Shown in pieces: positions 19,425 through 29,330 of a stretch of DNA of 61,684 nt; positions within the stretch are counted from its first letter, which is position 1, and each line of letters starts with the position of its first letter. The stretch is from positions 1 through 61,684 of the forward strand of contig CAMMLS010000004.1 of the NCBI GenBank assembly GCA_946497775.1, in the 5' to 3' direction. The notes under the pieces were generated by a model, which was not told the DNA's origin, made no database searches, and worked only from the letters and a program-made list of their open reading frames with translations. The stretch comes from an uncultured Clostridium sp. (GTDB lineage Bacteria > Bacillota > Clostridia > TANB77 > CAG-508). The position numbers and the translations under genes were made by a program.

Positions 19425-20738
19425 TTACTCTTCATATCCTGGTTTTCCAAGTAATCTAAACATATTTTTCTTGTATTCTTCTACTCCTGGTTGATTAAAT
19501 GGATTAATTCCTAAAATGTATCCAGACATAGCACATGCTTTTTCAAAAAAGTATATTAAATGCCCAATTGTTTCTTCATCTAATTTCTCAATTTCTATTG
19601 CTATATTTGGGCAGCCTCCTGAAACATGTGCAATCATTGTTCCTTCCATTGCTTTTTTATTTACATAGTCTAATGTTTTTCCAGCTAAATAATTTAGTCC
19701 ATCTGCATTATCTTCTTCTGCCTTTATATCAATATTAGATTTTGTTTCATTTACAGTTACAACTGTTTCAAATAGCTTTCTTTCTCCCTCTTGAATATAT
19801 TGCCCCATAGAATGTAAATCTGTTGTAAAATCAACACCAGCTGGGAATATTCCTTTATTTTCTTTTCCTTCACTCTCGCCAAATAATTGTTTCCACCATT
19901 CTGTAATATAATGCATTTTAGGCTCATAATTTACCAATATCTCTATATTTTTTCCATTTTTATATAAAATATTTCTTACAACTGCATATTTGTAGCAATC
20001 ATTATATTTAACATTATCATCTAAATACTTTTCACGTGCAATTTGAGCACCTTTCATTAATTTATCAATGTCAAAACCTACAACAGCAATAGGTAATAAG
20101 CCAACAGGTGTTAAAACAGAATATCTACCACCAATATTATCTGGAATAACAAAATTTTCATACCCTTCCTCATCAGAAAGTTTTTTAAGAGCACCTTTTT
20201 CTTTATCAGTAGTAACAAAAATTCTTTTTCTAGCCTCATCAATTCCATATTTATTCTCTAATATCTCTCTAAACAATCTAAAAGCAATCGCAGGCTCAGT
20301 AGTAGTTCCAGATTTAGAAATAACATTAATAGAAAAATCTTTTCCCTCAATAGCTTCAACTAATTCATTTAAATAATTAGGACTAATATTATTTCCTGCA
20401 TACAAAACAAGAGGTGCATTTCTCTTTTCTTTTGAAAGCATGCTACTAAAAGAACTACTTAAAGCTTCAATAACAGCTCTTGCACCCAAATAAGAGCCAC
20501 CAATTCCTATAACAATAAGAACATCAGAATTAGCTCTAATTCTTTCTGCTGCCTTCTTAATTCTAATAACCTCGGCTCTATCATAATTATCTGGCAAATT
20601 AAGCCATCCTAAAAACTCGTCAGGATTATCAGCCAAATCATTCATCTTATTATGAATTTTCTGTACCTTAGCTTGAAACTCTAAAATTTGCTTATCCTCT
20701 ACACCGCTTTGTTCCAAATTAACCTTAACATTAGACAT
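19425..20738 (-). CDS. pgi: Glucose-6-phosphate isomerase
   Basis: Interconverts glucose 6-phosphate and fructose 6-phosphate. The 437-residue product belongs to the short bacterial type, with [16 protein letters not shown] near 78, the sugar-phosphate SIS motif [16 protein letters not shown], and the C-terminal [17 protein letters not shown]. It is next to pfkA, so the two early glycolytic steps are encoded together. Confidence 0.96.
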   Translation of the reverse strand: MSNVKVNLEQSGVEDKQILEFQAKVQKIHNKMNDLADNPDEFLGWLNLPDNYDRAEVIRIKKAAERIRANSDVLIVIGIGGSYLGARAVIEALSSSFSSMLSKEKRNAPLVLYAGNNISPNYLNELVEAIEGKDFSINVISKSGTTTEPAIAFRLFREILENKYGIDEARKRIFVTTDKEKGALKKLSDEEGYENFVIPDNIGGRYSVLTPVGLLPIAVVGFDIDKLMKGAQIAREKYLDDNVKYNDCYKYAVVRNILYKNGKNIEILVNYEPKMHYITEWWKQLFGESEGKENKGIFPAGVDFTTDLHSMGQYIQEGERKLFETVVTVNETKSNIDIKAEEDNADGLNYLAGKTLDYVNKKAMEGTMIAHVSGGCPNIAIEIEKLDEETIGHLIYFFEKACAMSGYILGINPFNQPGVEEYKKNMFRLLGKPGYEE

Positions 20739-20845
20739 CTACATCAACTCCAATTTTAAATTTGCTTTTATTGTATTACAGATTTATTTTATTTTCAATA
20801 CAAAGTTGGAAAAAAAGTAAGTAATTATTCTTTGTGGAAAAGTTC

Positions 20846-20893
20846 AAAAAGACATATCGACTTAGCCAAAAACTAAATCAAATATGTCTTTTT
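20846..20893 (-). terminator. Terminator after the 80-residue gene
   Basis: AAAAAGACATAT and ATATGTCTTTTT form a 12-base stem with a 24-base loop, with A/T runs on both sides. It lies between the stop of the 20924-21166 gene and the pgi start, so it can end the minus-strand transcript before pgi. Confidence 0.6.
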
Positions 20894-20923
20894 TAATCCT
20901 TTAATACAAAATATAAAAACTAC

Positions 20924-21166
20924 TTATCTTTCTTCATGAGCCTGCATTTCTTTTAATTCTTCTGTAAGTTTGACAGGATCAATAACCTTTTTATTTTCTA
21001 CAACTTTTGAGCGATTAGTAATTTCTCTTCTCATTTTTTCTTGTCTCATTTGATTTTCAATATCTAACATTATTTCCATTCCAGCTTTAGTATTATCTTT
21101 ATCACATAAATTTATTCTGTTTCTTGCCTCAGTGATTACACCTTTACCAGTTTTTATTCTATTCAT
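20924..21166 (-). CDS. Hypothetical protein, 80 residues
   Basis: A highly charged, probably helical protein beginning MNRIKTGKGVITEARNRINL. Its start overlaps the stop of the upstream gene in ATGA, so the two are translationally coupled. I see no known motif, signal peptide or membrane segment and do not recognise the family. Confidence 0.7.
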   Translation of the reverse strand: MNRIKTGKGVITEARNRINLCDKDNTKAGMEIMLDIENQMRQEKMRREITNRSKVVENKKVIDPVKLTEELKEMQAHEER

Positions 21167-21702
21167 ATCTTTATTTCCTCCATTTGCTCAACAAACTTTT
21201 TAAATTGCTCTAAATATCTATTTTCTTTTCCTTTTAAGTTTCTGTATTCTAATAGTACAAGAGCCTCATCAACTGCAAATCCCATTCTTTCTGGTCGATG
21301 TAAAAGCATTCCACCAAATTGATCTACAAGTTCAAGAATATCGCTTTCTTTTTCTCTTGGTTCACTTCCACTATATCTATTTTGCTCTTCACATATTTTG
21401 CAAAATCTCTTTGAAAATCCAAGAGTTGCTAAATAATCAGCACTCTCTTTTGCATATGATTTTACTCTTGAAAAATCTTGTGGATTATCACTTTTCTTGC
21501 ATGCACATAGCAAACATGCAGTAAGCACCAAATTTTCATCTACATCAAGTTTTGCTTGTTCAATAAACATTTTTGCAAGACCTGTTTTAAATACAACAGA
21601 ATTATCAAAAAATATATTGGTCTTTTTCTCTAAAAAATACATTATTCCAAGCTTTTTCATGTAGTCTTTTTCATTTAAAATATACTCTGCAAAAGTCTCC
21701 AT
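21163..21702 (-). CDS. Conserved hypothetical protein, 179 residues
   Basis: The start METFAEYILNEKD is chosen because GGGGGAAA precedes it; the frame is open 54 bases further upstream without a ribosome site. The product is helical and has several cysteines (ACLLCACKK near 81-89, FCKICEEQNRYSG near 117-129). The middle helices resemble HD-fold proteins in layout, but the metal-binding HD pair is not evident. It is coupled to the following 80-residue gene. Function unknown. Confidence 0.72.
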   Translation of the reverse strand: METFAEYILNEKDYMKKLGIMYFLEKKTNIFFDNSVVFKTGLAKMFIEQAKLDVDENLVLTACLLCACKKSDNPQDFSRVKSYAKESADYLATLGFSKRFCKICEEQNRYSGSEPREKESDILELVDQFGGMLLHRPERMGFAVDEALVLLEYRNLKGKENRYLEQFKKFVEQMEEIKI

Positions 21703-21816
21703 TTCGTTTCCCCCAATATGACTTTTAATTTTTCTTTCATTATAATTCAAATTCACAAAGTTTTCAATATTGTTATTAAAATGTCATATTAATGTAATAT
21801 TTGTAATATTTGGTAT

Positions 21817-22257
21817 TTAAGCCTTTGAAATTTCTCCTCTTGCAAGTTCATCACATCTATTATTAAACTCATTATCGCTATGACCTTTAACTTTTATAAA
21901 TTTTACATTAAACTTTTTAGCAAGCTCATATAACATTTCCCATAACTCTCTATTTTTAACAGGATCTTTTGAAGCAGTTTTCCAATTATTTTTTTTCCAA
22001 TTGTAAATCCATCCATTATTAAATGCATTTACAACATATGCACTATCACTATATACTTCTACCTCTGAATTACATGGCTCTTTTAATAATTTCAAAGCTT
22101 CTATAACTGCTGTTATTTCCATAATATTATTAGTAGTATCACTACTTCCACCAGAGATTTCTTTTTTATAATCTTTATACATTAAAATAGCTCCCCACCC
22201 ACCAGGTCCAGGATTTCCGGAGCATGCACCATCTGTGTAAATTAAAATCTTTTCCAT
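21817..22257 (-). CDS. rnhA: Ribonuclease HI
   Basis: Removes RNA from RNA-DNA hybrids. The 146 residues show the catalytic carboxylates in order: Asp in [15 protein letters not shown] (residue 9), Glu in [13 protein letters not shown] (about 48), Asp in [12 protein letters not shown] (about 70) and the C-terminal Asp in [17 protein letters not shown]. Length fits the E. coli type. Confidence 0.96.
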   Translation of the reverse strand: MEKILIYTDGACSGNPGPGGWGAILMYKDYKKEISGGSSDTTNNIMEITAVIEALKLLKEPCNSEVEVYSDSAYVVNAFNNGWIYNWKKNNWKTASKDPVKNRELWEMLYELAKKFNVKFIKVKGHSDNEFNNRCDELARGEISKA

Positions 22258-22372
22258 TTTTTCTCCATTTCTATTTTTAATTATTAATTATTGTCAAATG
22301 TCATATTTTGTGATATTATATCAATAATTTATAAATAACACAATATTTGTTATTTAAATAAGGGAGATAAAT

Positions 22373-23596
22373 ATGAAGAAAATATTGGGGATAGTAGCAG
22401 AATACAATCCATTTCATAATGGACATTTGTATCATTTAAATGAATCAATAAGACGCACTGATTCTGATTATACTATTTGTGTTATGAGTGGTAATTTTGT
22501 TCAACGTGGTGAACCAGCAATAATAGACAAATGGTCAAGAACAGAAATGGCACTTAGAAGTGGAATAGATTTAGTTATTGAACTTCCACTTGTATACAGT
22601 ATTTCTAGTGCAGAAAATTTTGCATATGGAAGTATGAGTTTGTTAGATAAACTTGGAATTGTTGATTATGTATCTTTTGGTAGTGAAGTTGGAGATATGA
22701 GCATATTAGATTCAATTGCTGAAATTTTATGTAATGAACCAAAAGAATATATCTCTCTTTTAAATCATGAACTTGCAAAAGGAATATCATATCCCAAAGC
22801 TCGCGAAAAAGCTCTTTTAATGTACTTAAATGACATTAGAAAATATGCAAATGTACTATCAAACCCAAATAATATTCTAGGTATTGAATACTTAAAAGCC
22901 ATACGAAAACTAAAAAGTGAATTAAAACCTATTACTGTAAAAAGAACTAATGCTAATTACAACAGTACTTCAATTGTAGATGGATTTGCTAGTTCAACAG
23001 CAATTAGAAAAAATATAAATAAACGTGATATTTTAAGCAAAGTCGTTCCAGAAGAAACTTTTTCAATTATTGATGATAAAATTAAACATGGTCAAATAAT
23101 TAAAGGATTAGCAACTTATGAAAAGGAAATACTATATAAATTAAGAACTTCATCTATCCAGTACATTGCAAACTTGCCAGATGTTTCAGAAGGATTAGAA
23201 CATTCAATAAAAAATGCAGCTAATTCTTGCAATAATATAATGGATTTAATAAGTATTGTTAAATCTAAACGTTATACTCAAACAAGAATCCAAAGAATTC
23301 TATTATATGCTCTACTTGATATAACAAAACAAGATATGGAAAATTCTAAAAAAGGCATTCCGTATATTAGAATTTTAGGTATGACTGAAAATGGTAAAAA
23401 ATTATTATCAGAAATAGTTTCTAGAAAAAAATTAAATATAATAGTATCACCAAAAAAATTTATGGATAATTGTAACAATAAAATTGCTAAAAGTATATTT
23501 TCAAAAGATATAGCTTCTACCAATATTTATACACTAGGGTATGAATACGAATCGCATAGTAATTTAGATTTTACAACACCAGTAGTTACGCTTTAA
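22373..23596 (+). CDS. tmcAL: tRNA(Met) cytidine acetate ligase TmcAL
   Basis: Forms N4-acetylcytidine at the wobble base of elongator tRNA-Met from acetate and ATP in Firmicutes. The 407-residue product has the nucleotidyltransferase HxGH motif in GIVAEYNPFHNGHLYHL (about 5-21) and the family motif VMSGNFVQRGEPAIIDKW. AGGGAGA precedes the ATG. It is one of the few plus-strand genes and ends at a bidirectional terminator. Confidence 0.95.
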   Translation: MKKILGIVAEYNPFHNGHLYHLNESIRRTDSDYTICVMSGNFVQRGEPAIIDKWSRTEMALRSGIDLVIELPLVYSISSAENFAYGSMSLLDKLGIVDYVSFGSEVGDMSILDSIAEILCNEPKEYISLLNHELAKGISYPKAREKALLMYLNDIRKYANVLSNPNNILGIEYLKAIRKLKSELKPITVKRTNANYNSTSIVDGFASSTAIRKNINKRDILSKVVPEETFSIIDDKIKHGQIIKGLATYEKEILYKLRTSSIQYIANLPDVSEGLEHSIKNAANSCNNIMDLISIVKSKRYTQTRIQRILLYALLDITKQDMENSKKGIPYIRILGMTENGKKLLSEIVSRKKLNIIVSPKKFMDNCNNKIAKSIFSKDIASTNIYTLGYEYESHSNLDFTTPVVTL

Positions 23597-23601
23597 ATAT
23601 A

Positions 23602-23633
23602 AAAAAGCTACAATAATATTTGTAGCTTTTTTT
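23602..23633. terminator. Bidirectional terminator between tmcAL and the small membrane-protein gene
   Basis: AAAAAGCTACAA / TTGTAGCTTTTT forms a 12-base stem with a 6-base loop and T-runs on both strands, between two convergent genes. Confidence 0.9.
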
Positions 23634-23641
23634 GCTTAAAA

Positions 23642-24046
23642 TTAATACTCAATTTCGTCGGTAATTCCCATACTGCCACAAATCCATCCAAGAATCATAG
23701 CAAGTGCAATTCCTATAATATGTAGCATTGCTCTGTAATTATTAGTATAATCATATACCTCTTCTAAATACAAATTACACCAATCTATGGCACTAAATAT
23801 AAATAAAATAAGCATTCCCCATAAAACAATAGATATAAGAGTCATATAAGAAATAAAAGCAATATCTTTCCAATTTCTCCTTTCCTCTTCAATCAAATCA
23901 AAAATGGCAAATGAATTAGTTACAAAAAAACCTAACAATGTTAAAATTCCTTGTACTACATAATTAGTTTGTAAATTTAATGCTATAATTACAGAAACAA
24001 TAATAAAAAATGTAAACAGCACTAGAATCCGTAACCCATTTTTCAT
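23642..24046 (-). CDS. Small membrane protein with the only unbroken in-frame CGG codon
   Basis: The start MKNGL is well supported by GGAGGTG. The 134-residue frame-0 product has about four hydrophobic segments (7-26, 30-50, 66-92, 109-128) and no family I recognise. Codon 6 is CGG (TTA CGG ATT). If CGG forces a +1 shift as it appears to elsewhere in the window, translation would give MKNGLGF and stop. So either CGG can be read here as a normal sense codon, or this gene is silenced or regulated by that codon. The rest of the frame looks coding. Confidence 0.65.
   Translation of the reverse strand: MKNGLRILVLFTFFIIVSVIIALNLQTNYVVQGILTLLGFFVTNSFAIFDLIEEERRNWKDIAFISYMTLISIVLWGMLILFIFSAIDWCNLYLEEVYDYTNNYRAMLHIIGIALAMILGWICGSMGITDEIEY
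24029..24031 (-). other. In-frame CGG codon that does not fit the frameshift rule
   Basis: The context TTA CGG A is very like the spoIIIAE site (TTA CGG T). Here, however, frame 0 stays open for 128 more codons, while the +1 frame stops at TAG two codons later. Confidence 0.85.
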
Positions 24047-24144
24047 TTTAAGCACCTCCAAAATTTTTTAGGATATTTGTATTATATCACAAATTAACAT
24101 AATATTCAAATTAACTAATAACTTTGGTAAAATTTTATAGTAAA

Positions 24145-25246
24145 TTATTTATTCATCAAAAGATATGCTTTCATAAAATCATTTAATTCACCATTCATGA
24201 CAGCCTCCACATTCCCTGTTTCATATCCGGTTCTGTGATCTTTAACCATACTATAAGGATGAAACACATATGATCTAATTTGACTTCCCCACGCAATGTC
24301 TTTTTGCACTCCTTTTAAATCCTCAATTCTTTCTTTTTGCTCTTTTTCTTTTAAATCCAATAGTTTAGATTTAAGCATCTTCATCGCTGTTTCTCTATTT
24401 TGTATTTGAGATCTCTCAGACTGACAACTAACAACAATATTAGTTGGAATATGAGTAATTCTTATAGCAGAATCAGTTTTATTAATATGCTGTCCACCGG
24501 CACCAGATGACCTATAAGTGTCAATGCGCAAATCGTCTGGATTAATTTCTATTTCAATGTCCTCTGTAATCTCTGGTAAGACTTCAACAGAAGCAAACGA
24601 AGTATGACGCCTACCTCCACTATCAAAAGGAGAAATTCTAACTAATCTATGAACACCCATTTCACATTTTAAAAAGCCATAAGCATTTTCACCAGAAATA
24701 AGAGCTGTAACACTTTTAATTCCTGCTTCGTCACCTTCTAAATAGTCTAACTCTTTAACAGAAAAGCCATTAGAAATAGCCCATTTAGTATACATACGAT
24801 AAAGCATTTCCACCCAATCTTGTGACTCAGTTCCTCCTGCCCCTGGATGTAAAGTAATAATGGCATTATTCTTATCGTACTTTCCTGTAAACATAAGCTC
24901 TAATTCCATATTGTCTATTATTTTTCCAATTTTTTTAGTATTATTTCCTAGTTCCTCGCATAATTCTTCATCATTATCTTGCAATAACATATCATTTACT
25001 TCAATATTATTTTCAAGTTCCTCTTTTACTTTCATAAAAGAAGCTTTCTTTTTTTCCAATCTTTTAAGTTCTGTTAAAACCTTACTCGAATTTTCTATAT
25101 CATTCCAAAAACCTTCTTTTAATGTTTCTTTATTTAAAAAGTCTATTTTCTTATTTATACCACCTAAGTCAAAGAGAAACACCTATCTTTTCTAATTTTG
25201 CTTTTAAATCTCTTAACACTAATTTATTTTGTTCTAAATCAATCAT
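24145..25246 (-). CDS. prfB: Peptide chain release factor 2, with canonical programmed +1 frameshift
   Basis: RF2 recognises UAA and UGA stops. The start codon at 25246 follows AGGAGAG. Frame 0 runs MIDLEQNKLVLRD to GVSL and then UGA; shifting +1 at CTT TGA C continues DLGGINKKIDFL through the whole factor. The catalytic GGQ lies in RSSGAGGQHINKT. The total of about 366 residues matches the family. Because RF2 itself reads UGA, the shift makes the gene self-regulating. This is a known device and a useful internal comparison for the CGG sites. Confidence 0.96.
25169..25171 (-). promoter_or_regulatory. RF2 autoregulatory frameshift stop (UGA)
   Basis: CTT TGA C is the conserved slippery sequence of bacterial prfB. 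An AGGTG stretch upstream could act as the internal Shine-Dalgarno-like stimulator, although it lies a few bases further away than in E. coli. Confidence 0.93.
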
Positions 25247-25277
25247 TTATTCACTCTCCTTATTGATAGATATTATA

Positions 25278-26264
25278 TCAATTTAAATCTCTGTTTTCAA
25301 TAATTTCATAACCTTTTAAGAAAATGTTATTAGATATGAAATTTTCGTTTTTATCTATATCTTTTGATAAATCTGTTGACAAGTATTTTTTATTATCATC
25401 TGCAAAAACAGTAACAACTGGTTTATTTATTTTTTCACTTAATAAAACACTTCCAATTAGATTAGCCCCAGAAGAAATTCCAACACCAAGTCCCATTTTT
25501 CTTGCTAAAATTCTAGACATATTTACCGCATCTTCATCATTAATTAAGATAATATCATCAATAGCATCTTTTTCTATTAAATCAGGGACAAAATCATCTC
25601 CAATACCTTCAATTTTGTGGTTCGATAATATCTTTCCTTCTGAAATAATTGGCATTTTATCTGGTTCTATTGCAACTATTTTTAAATCTTCGAACTCTTC
25701 CTTTAATCTTTTACCAACCCCCATTAAAGTTCCACCAGTACCAACGCCAGAAACAAAGCCATAAATTTTTTCAGGTATTTGTTCTAAAATTTCCTTAGCA
25801 GTAGTTTCATAATGTGCCAAAAAATTATCCCTATTTGCAAATTGATTAGCTAAAAATCCATTTTTCTCTTTCGCCATCTTACTTGCCTCATCTACACATC
25901 TAATAAATCCACCATCTTCACGTGAAAACAGAATAACATTTGCACCATAGTTTTTCATCAAATTAATTCTCTCACTGCTTACCCAATCAGGCATAAAAAT
26001 GTAAACAGGATGATTATACAAACTACCAAGAGCAGAAAGCGCAATACCAGTATTCCCACTAGTTGCTTCAATAATAGGCATTCCCTCTTTCAAAATTCCA
26101 TTCTTCTTTGCATTATTAATAATATAATAAGCCACTCTATCCTTAATACTTCCTGTTAAATTATAATATTCTAACTTACTATAAACATATCTTGCTTTTC
26201 CGTTATATTCATAATTAATCTTAATCATTGGTGTATTTCCAATAGTAGAAATATCATCTAACAT
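25278..26264 (-). CDS. cysK: Cysteine synthase family PLP enzyme
   Basis: Beta-family PLP enzyme that makes cysteine from O-acetylserine and sulfide, or a close relative. The 328 residues start MLDDISTIGNTPMIKI, chosen because GGAGGGG precedes it. The PLP lysine sits in TGSIKDRV, the substrate loop is EATSGNTGIAL, and the phosphate-binding loop is SGVGTGGTLMGV. About 25 extra C-terminal residues are unremarkable. Cystathionine beta-synthase-like or other specificity cannot be excluded. Confidence 0.85.
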   Translation of the reverse strand: MLDDISTIGNTPMIKINYEYNGKARYVYSKLEYYNLTGSIKDRVAYYIINNAKKNGILKEGMPIIEATSGNTGIALSALGSLYNHPVYIFMPDWVSSERINLMKNYGANVILFSREDGGFIRCVDEASKMAKEKNGFLANQFANRDNFLAHYETTAKEILEQIPEKIYGFVSGVGTGGTLMGVGKRLKEEFEDLKIVAIEPDKMPIISEGKILSNHKIEGIGDDFVPDLIEKDAIDDIILINDEDAVNMSRILARKMGLGVGISSGANLIGSVLLSEKINKPVVTVFADDNKKYLSTDLSKDIDKNENFISNNIFLKGYEIIENRDLN

Positions 26265-26508
26265 AAAAATCCCCTCCATACAAACAAAAACTATGTGAAT
26301 ATAAATAACCCACATAGTTCTTATAATTTATTTTACTAAAAATATAATCTCTATTGCAGGCATGTAACTTAATACTCATATCTACAATAGATAGAGTATT
26401 ATTACATACAACAACAATTAAAGATTATATTTCTATATTTCATACAAATTTTCCTTTCATTTTGGATTTATTATATTATATGCTAGTATGGTCCATTTTG
26501 TCAATGGT

Positions 26509-26554
26509 TATGCTCAAATCCATTATCCGCTATTGGGATTAAACTATATCCTCT
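26509..26554. repeat. Dispersed intergenic repeat, copy 1
   Basis: This segment, just past the stop of the KAP NTPase gene, is similar over about 46 bases to 41910-41957, which follows the prepilin/FGE gene. Both contain CATTATCCGCTATT, flanked by alignable sequence, in the same orientation relative to the upstream gene. The 243-base gap around it holds nothing else I can identify. Confidence 0.6.
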
Positions 26555-26559
26555 ATTCT

Positions 26560-28647
26560 TTATTCATTCTCCTCCGGAAAACTAACCACATCCTCCAAAG
26601 CCGAATTTATATTACTTTCAGTAACAGGTTGAAGCCTTGGTGTAGCATCTACTGGCTGAATTTCCTCATGCTCAATTATATTATTCATTTGAACACTAGC
26701 ATTACTATATTTATATTTATCTAGTATAACTCCTAAATCTCTTGAAAACTCTTTTAGCATTACAATCTTTATGCCAATGTCTTTTCCCTCTGTATAATTA
26801 TCTACAACTTGCTTTAACTTAGCAATATTGTCCATTTCTGGTGCAATTTCATCTTTATATTGATTAACCCTTTTAATTAACATTTCACGAATAGTCACAA
26901 TGTCCTCATTGTTAGCACAAGAAATTCTTTGGAACATTTGATAAACATCATAATACTTGAATATTGGAATATCCATACATTCTTGCTCAAATCTTGCAAA
27001 AAATGTTTCCATTTTCATAGGTATACATTTAAATATATCCTCTGCCTTTTCTTTATACATCTTATCTTTTAATGTTTGATTAATCAAATGGAAATGCTCT
27101 AAAATTTCTCTCATATCTGGTGTTATATGTGTTAATCCGATTTGTGCTAACTGTTCATCAACATTATCACAATATTTCGAAGTCAATGCAGATACATTCA
27201 TTCCATTAATAAAAGTAGTTCTTATAGTTCTCATATCGTATTTAATTAAATCTTTTTCTACAAAATAGCAGAAATATACAAATAGTTTAACAATATCTAT
27301 AACTTCAATTCTACCATTTTTAACATCTTCCATTACTTCATCTATTACAGACTCGAATTGGTCATCTGCAATCTTCCAGTATTCTTCTGTAAGAAGCCTT
27401 TTATAACCTGGCAATTTTTCTGTATCTATTGTATTTATAATAACTTCCATGTCCTTTTTAAAAGTTTTCATGTCGAAAATTCTTGTACGCACATATATCT
27501 CTATGAATTTAAAAAATCTATATTCTGCTTTAAAATTGTAATAATAGTTGTTATCAAATTCTTTAATATAAAATTGTCTATTATCCATTAAAACTCTTGA
27601 AGAAACTAATATTGCTTTATATTCTTCGTTGTTCTCGATATTAACAAACTTGTCCTTAGTAATTTTACCTGCTTTAATTTCAAAAGAAACAGCAATAGTA
27701 AATATAAGCATTGTTTTTAGAACTTTTTGACTTGTATTTGGATAATACTTATTAACCATTTCAAATATTTTTCTAAAATCATTTAATGCATGTTTTAAAA
27801 TTCTTAAATTTCTGGTTCCACTCTTGTTAAAAGTTGAAATAATTAATTGGGTATTTTCCCTTAAAAACCTTATAAGATCTGGATTAACCTCATATCTCAT
27901 AAGTAATCCATTTATAATATAAGTAAATTCTGGTGCATATTCAAATGTTTCACCTATTAGCTTTTCTTTAATCCTTTCATAATCATTTGCTTTATCAAAA
28001 ACGTATTCAATTTTATCTCTTATTTTTTCAACCATTGGCTTATCAGTTTTAGATAAATCTCCTTCTTTATCTAACAAATATGTTGCAATAAATGTTTTCA
28101 TTTCTAAATTACTGCTTTTTAATTTAGTTGATAGCTCTTTTTCGTTACAAATAATTATGGTTTTTATATGGTCATGTTCAACAAAATTATTTATATAACC
28201 TAATATATCTATAACATCAACATTAGCTCTTTCTAAGTCATCAAAACAAAGGACTTTATCGTCGGTAGAAAAAAACTCTCCATAGTCTATTCTATCTCCA
28301 TTTTGTGTTACACCAAAGAAATTTGCCATATCTAGTCCAGTTTTTGCATATTCTGGTATTGTTGTTTGATGGTTTAAGTTCATATATCTTTTTAAGTTTT
28401 TATCCATTAACTGTGTTGTCTCTATAAATATTTTTTTACTTATATCTTCTAGGTTTGATATTCCATATAATGACATATATATTGTTGTATATTGTTTTCC
28501 ATTTAGCTGTAAAGATTCTATTTTATTTCTTATTTTATTATTCCAAAAGTATGTTTTTCCGCTTCCCCATTCACCATTTATCATTATTGCATAGTCTGTG
28601 TAATCTGCTCTTACATAATCTAATATACTTTCTACTAAATCTTCCAT
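26560..28647 (-). CDS. KAP family P-loop NTPase
   Basis: A 695-residue protein with Walker A GEWGSGKTYF (about 24-33) and Walker B VLCFDDLERANVD (about 132-144), the usual layout of KAP-type STAND/AAA-like ATPases. Members are often linked to membranes or to anti-phage systems; no transmembrane insertion is obvious here. The C-terminal two thirds are helical without a recognisable effector domain. A strong AGGAGG precedes the ATG. It stands between cysK and comFC without defence neighbours, so a defence role is only a possibility. Confidence 0.8.
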   Translation of the reverse strand: MEDLVESILDYVRADYTDYAIMINGEWGSGKTYFWNNKIRNKIESLQLNGKQYTTIYMSLYGISNLEDISKKIFIETTQLMDKNLKRYMNLNHQTTIPEYAKTGLDMANFFGVTQNGDRIDYGEFFSTDDKVLCFDDLERANVDVIDILGYINNFVEHDHIKTIIICNEKELSTKLKSSNLEMKTFIATYLLDKEGDLSKTDKPMVEKIRDKIEYVFDKANDYERIKEKLIGETFEYAPEFTYIINGLLMRYEVNPDLIRFLRENTQLIISTFNKSGTRNLRILKHALNDFRKIFEMVNKYYPNTSQKVLKTMLIFTIAVSFEIKAGKITKDKFVNIENNEEYKAILVSSRVLMDNRQFYIKEFDNNYYYNFKAEYRFFKFIEIYVRTRIFDMKTFKKDMEVIINTIDTEKLPGYKRLLTEEYWKIADDQFESVIDEVMEDVKNGRIEVIDIVKLFVYFCYFVEKDLIKYDMRTIRTTFINGMNVSALTSKYCDNVDEQLAQIGLTHITPDMREILEHFHLINQTLKDKMYKEKAEDIFKCIPMKMETFFARFEQECMDIPIFKYYDVYQMFQRISCANNEDIVTIREMLIKRVNQYKDEIAPEMDNIAKLKQVVDNYTEGKDIGIKIVMLKEFSRDLGVILDKYKYSNASVQMNNIIEHEEIQPVDATPRLQPVTESNINSALEDVVSFPEENE

Positions 28648-28656
28648 TATTTCCTC

Positions 28657-29298
28657 CTAATCTTTTGCTATTGTTAATACTGCAATTTCACTTGCTCCTG
28701 CTTGTTTTAGCATTTTGCTACATTCATTTGCTGTACTTCCTGTTGTATATATGTCGTCTATTAAAATAATTCTTTTATGCTTTATCTTGTGAATATTAAT
28801 TGTTTTATATACTCCTATGGCATTATTTTTTCTTTCTATTTTTGAAAGTTTACTTTGTGGGGTATTGTTTATATCCTTTATAAGTACATCTTTTGCCATA
28901 GGTATTTCAAGCGTTTTTGCTATTTTTCTTGCTAATAATTCACTTTGATTATATCCTCTTTGTTTAAATCTTTTTTTATGTATTGGGACTGGAATTATTA
29001 TATCATATTTTTTTATAAATCCACATATTTTTTTATTTTTTGTAATAATTTTTGCAAATGTTTCGTATAAATATGCTTGATCTTTGAACTTATATTTTAT
29101 AATCTTTTCTCTTATTATTCCACCGTACTTAAATAAATACGCAAGGTTTGAAAAATTTTTATTTTTTACTTTTATAATATTTGCTTTAATTAATTTTTTT
29201 AACTTGACAGTACATTTTGGGCAAAGACTATTTTTATTTATTCTGCCACATATTCCACAAACATTTGGAAATATTAGTTCTAAAATTTTATCTAGCAA
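28657..29298 (-). CDS. comFC: ComF family phosphoribosyltransferase-like protein
   Basis: ComFC-type protein, needed for DNA uptake or recombination steps in competent bacteria. The 213 residues begin with a zinc-ribbon-like CGICGR / CPKC pair and end with the PRPP loop IILIDDIYTTGSTANEC (about 176-192). The start is TTG after AAGGAG. It sits directly after recD2 and before the KAP NTPase. Confidence 0.9.
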   Translation of the reverse strand: MLDKILELIFPNVCGICGRINKNSLCPKCTVKLKKLIKANIIKVKNKNFSNLAYLFKYGGIIREKIIKYKFKDQAYLYETFAKIITKNKKICGFIKKYDIIIPVPIHKKRFKQRGYNQSELLARKIAKTLEIPMAKDVLIKDINNTPQSKLSKIERKNNAIGVYKTINIHKIKHKRIILIDDIYTTGSTANECSKMLKQAGASEIAVLTIAKD

Positions 29299-29330
29299 AA
29301 TTACTCCTTATTCTTGCCCCCCATTTTTAT

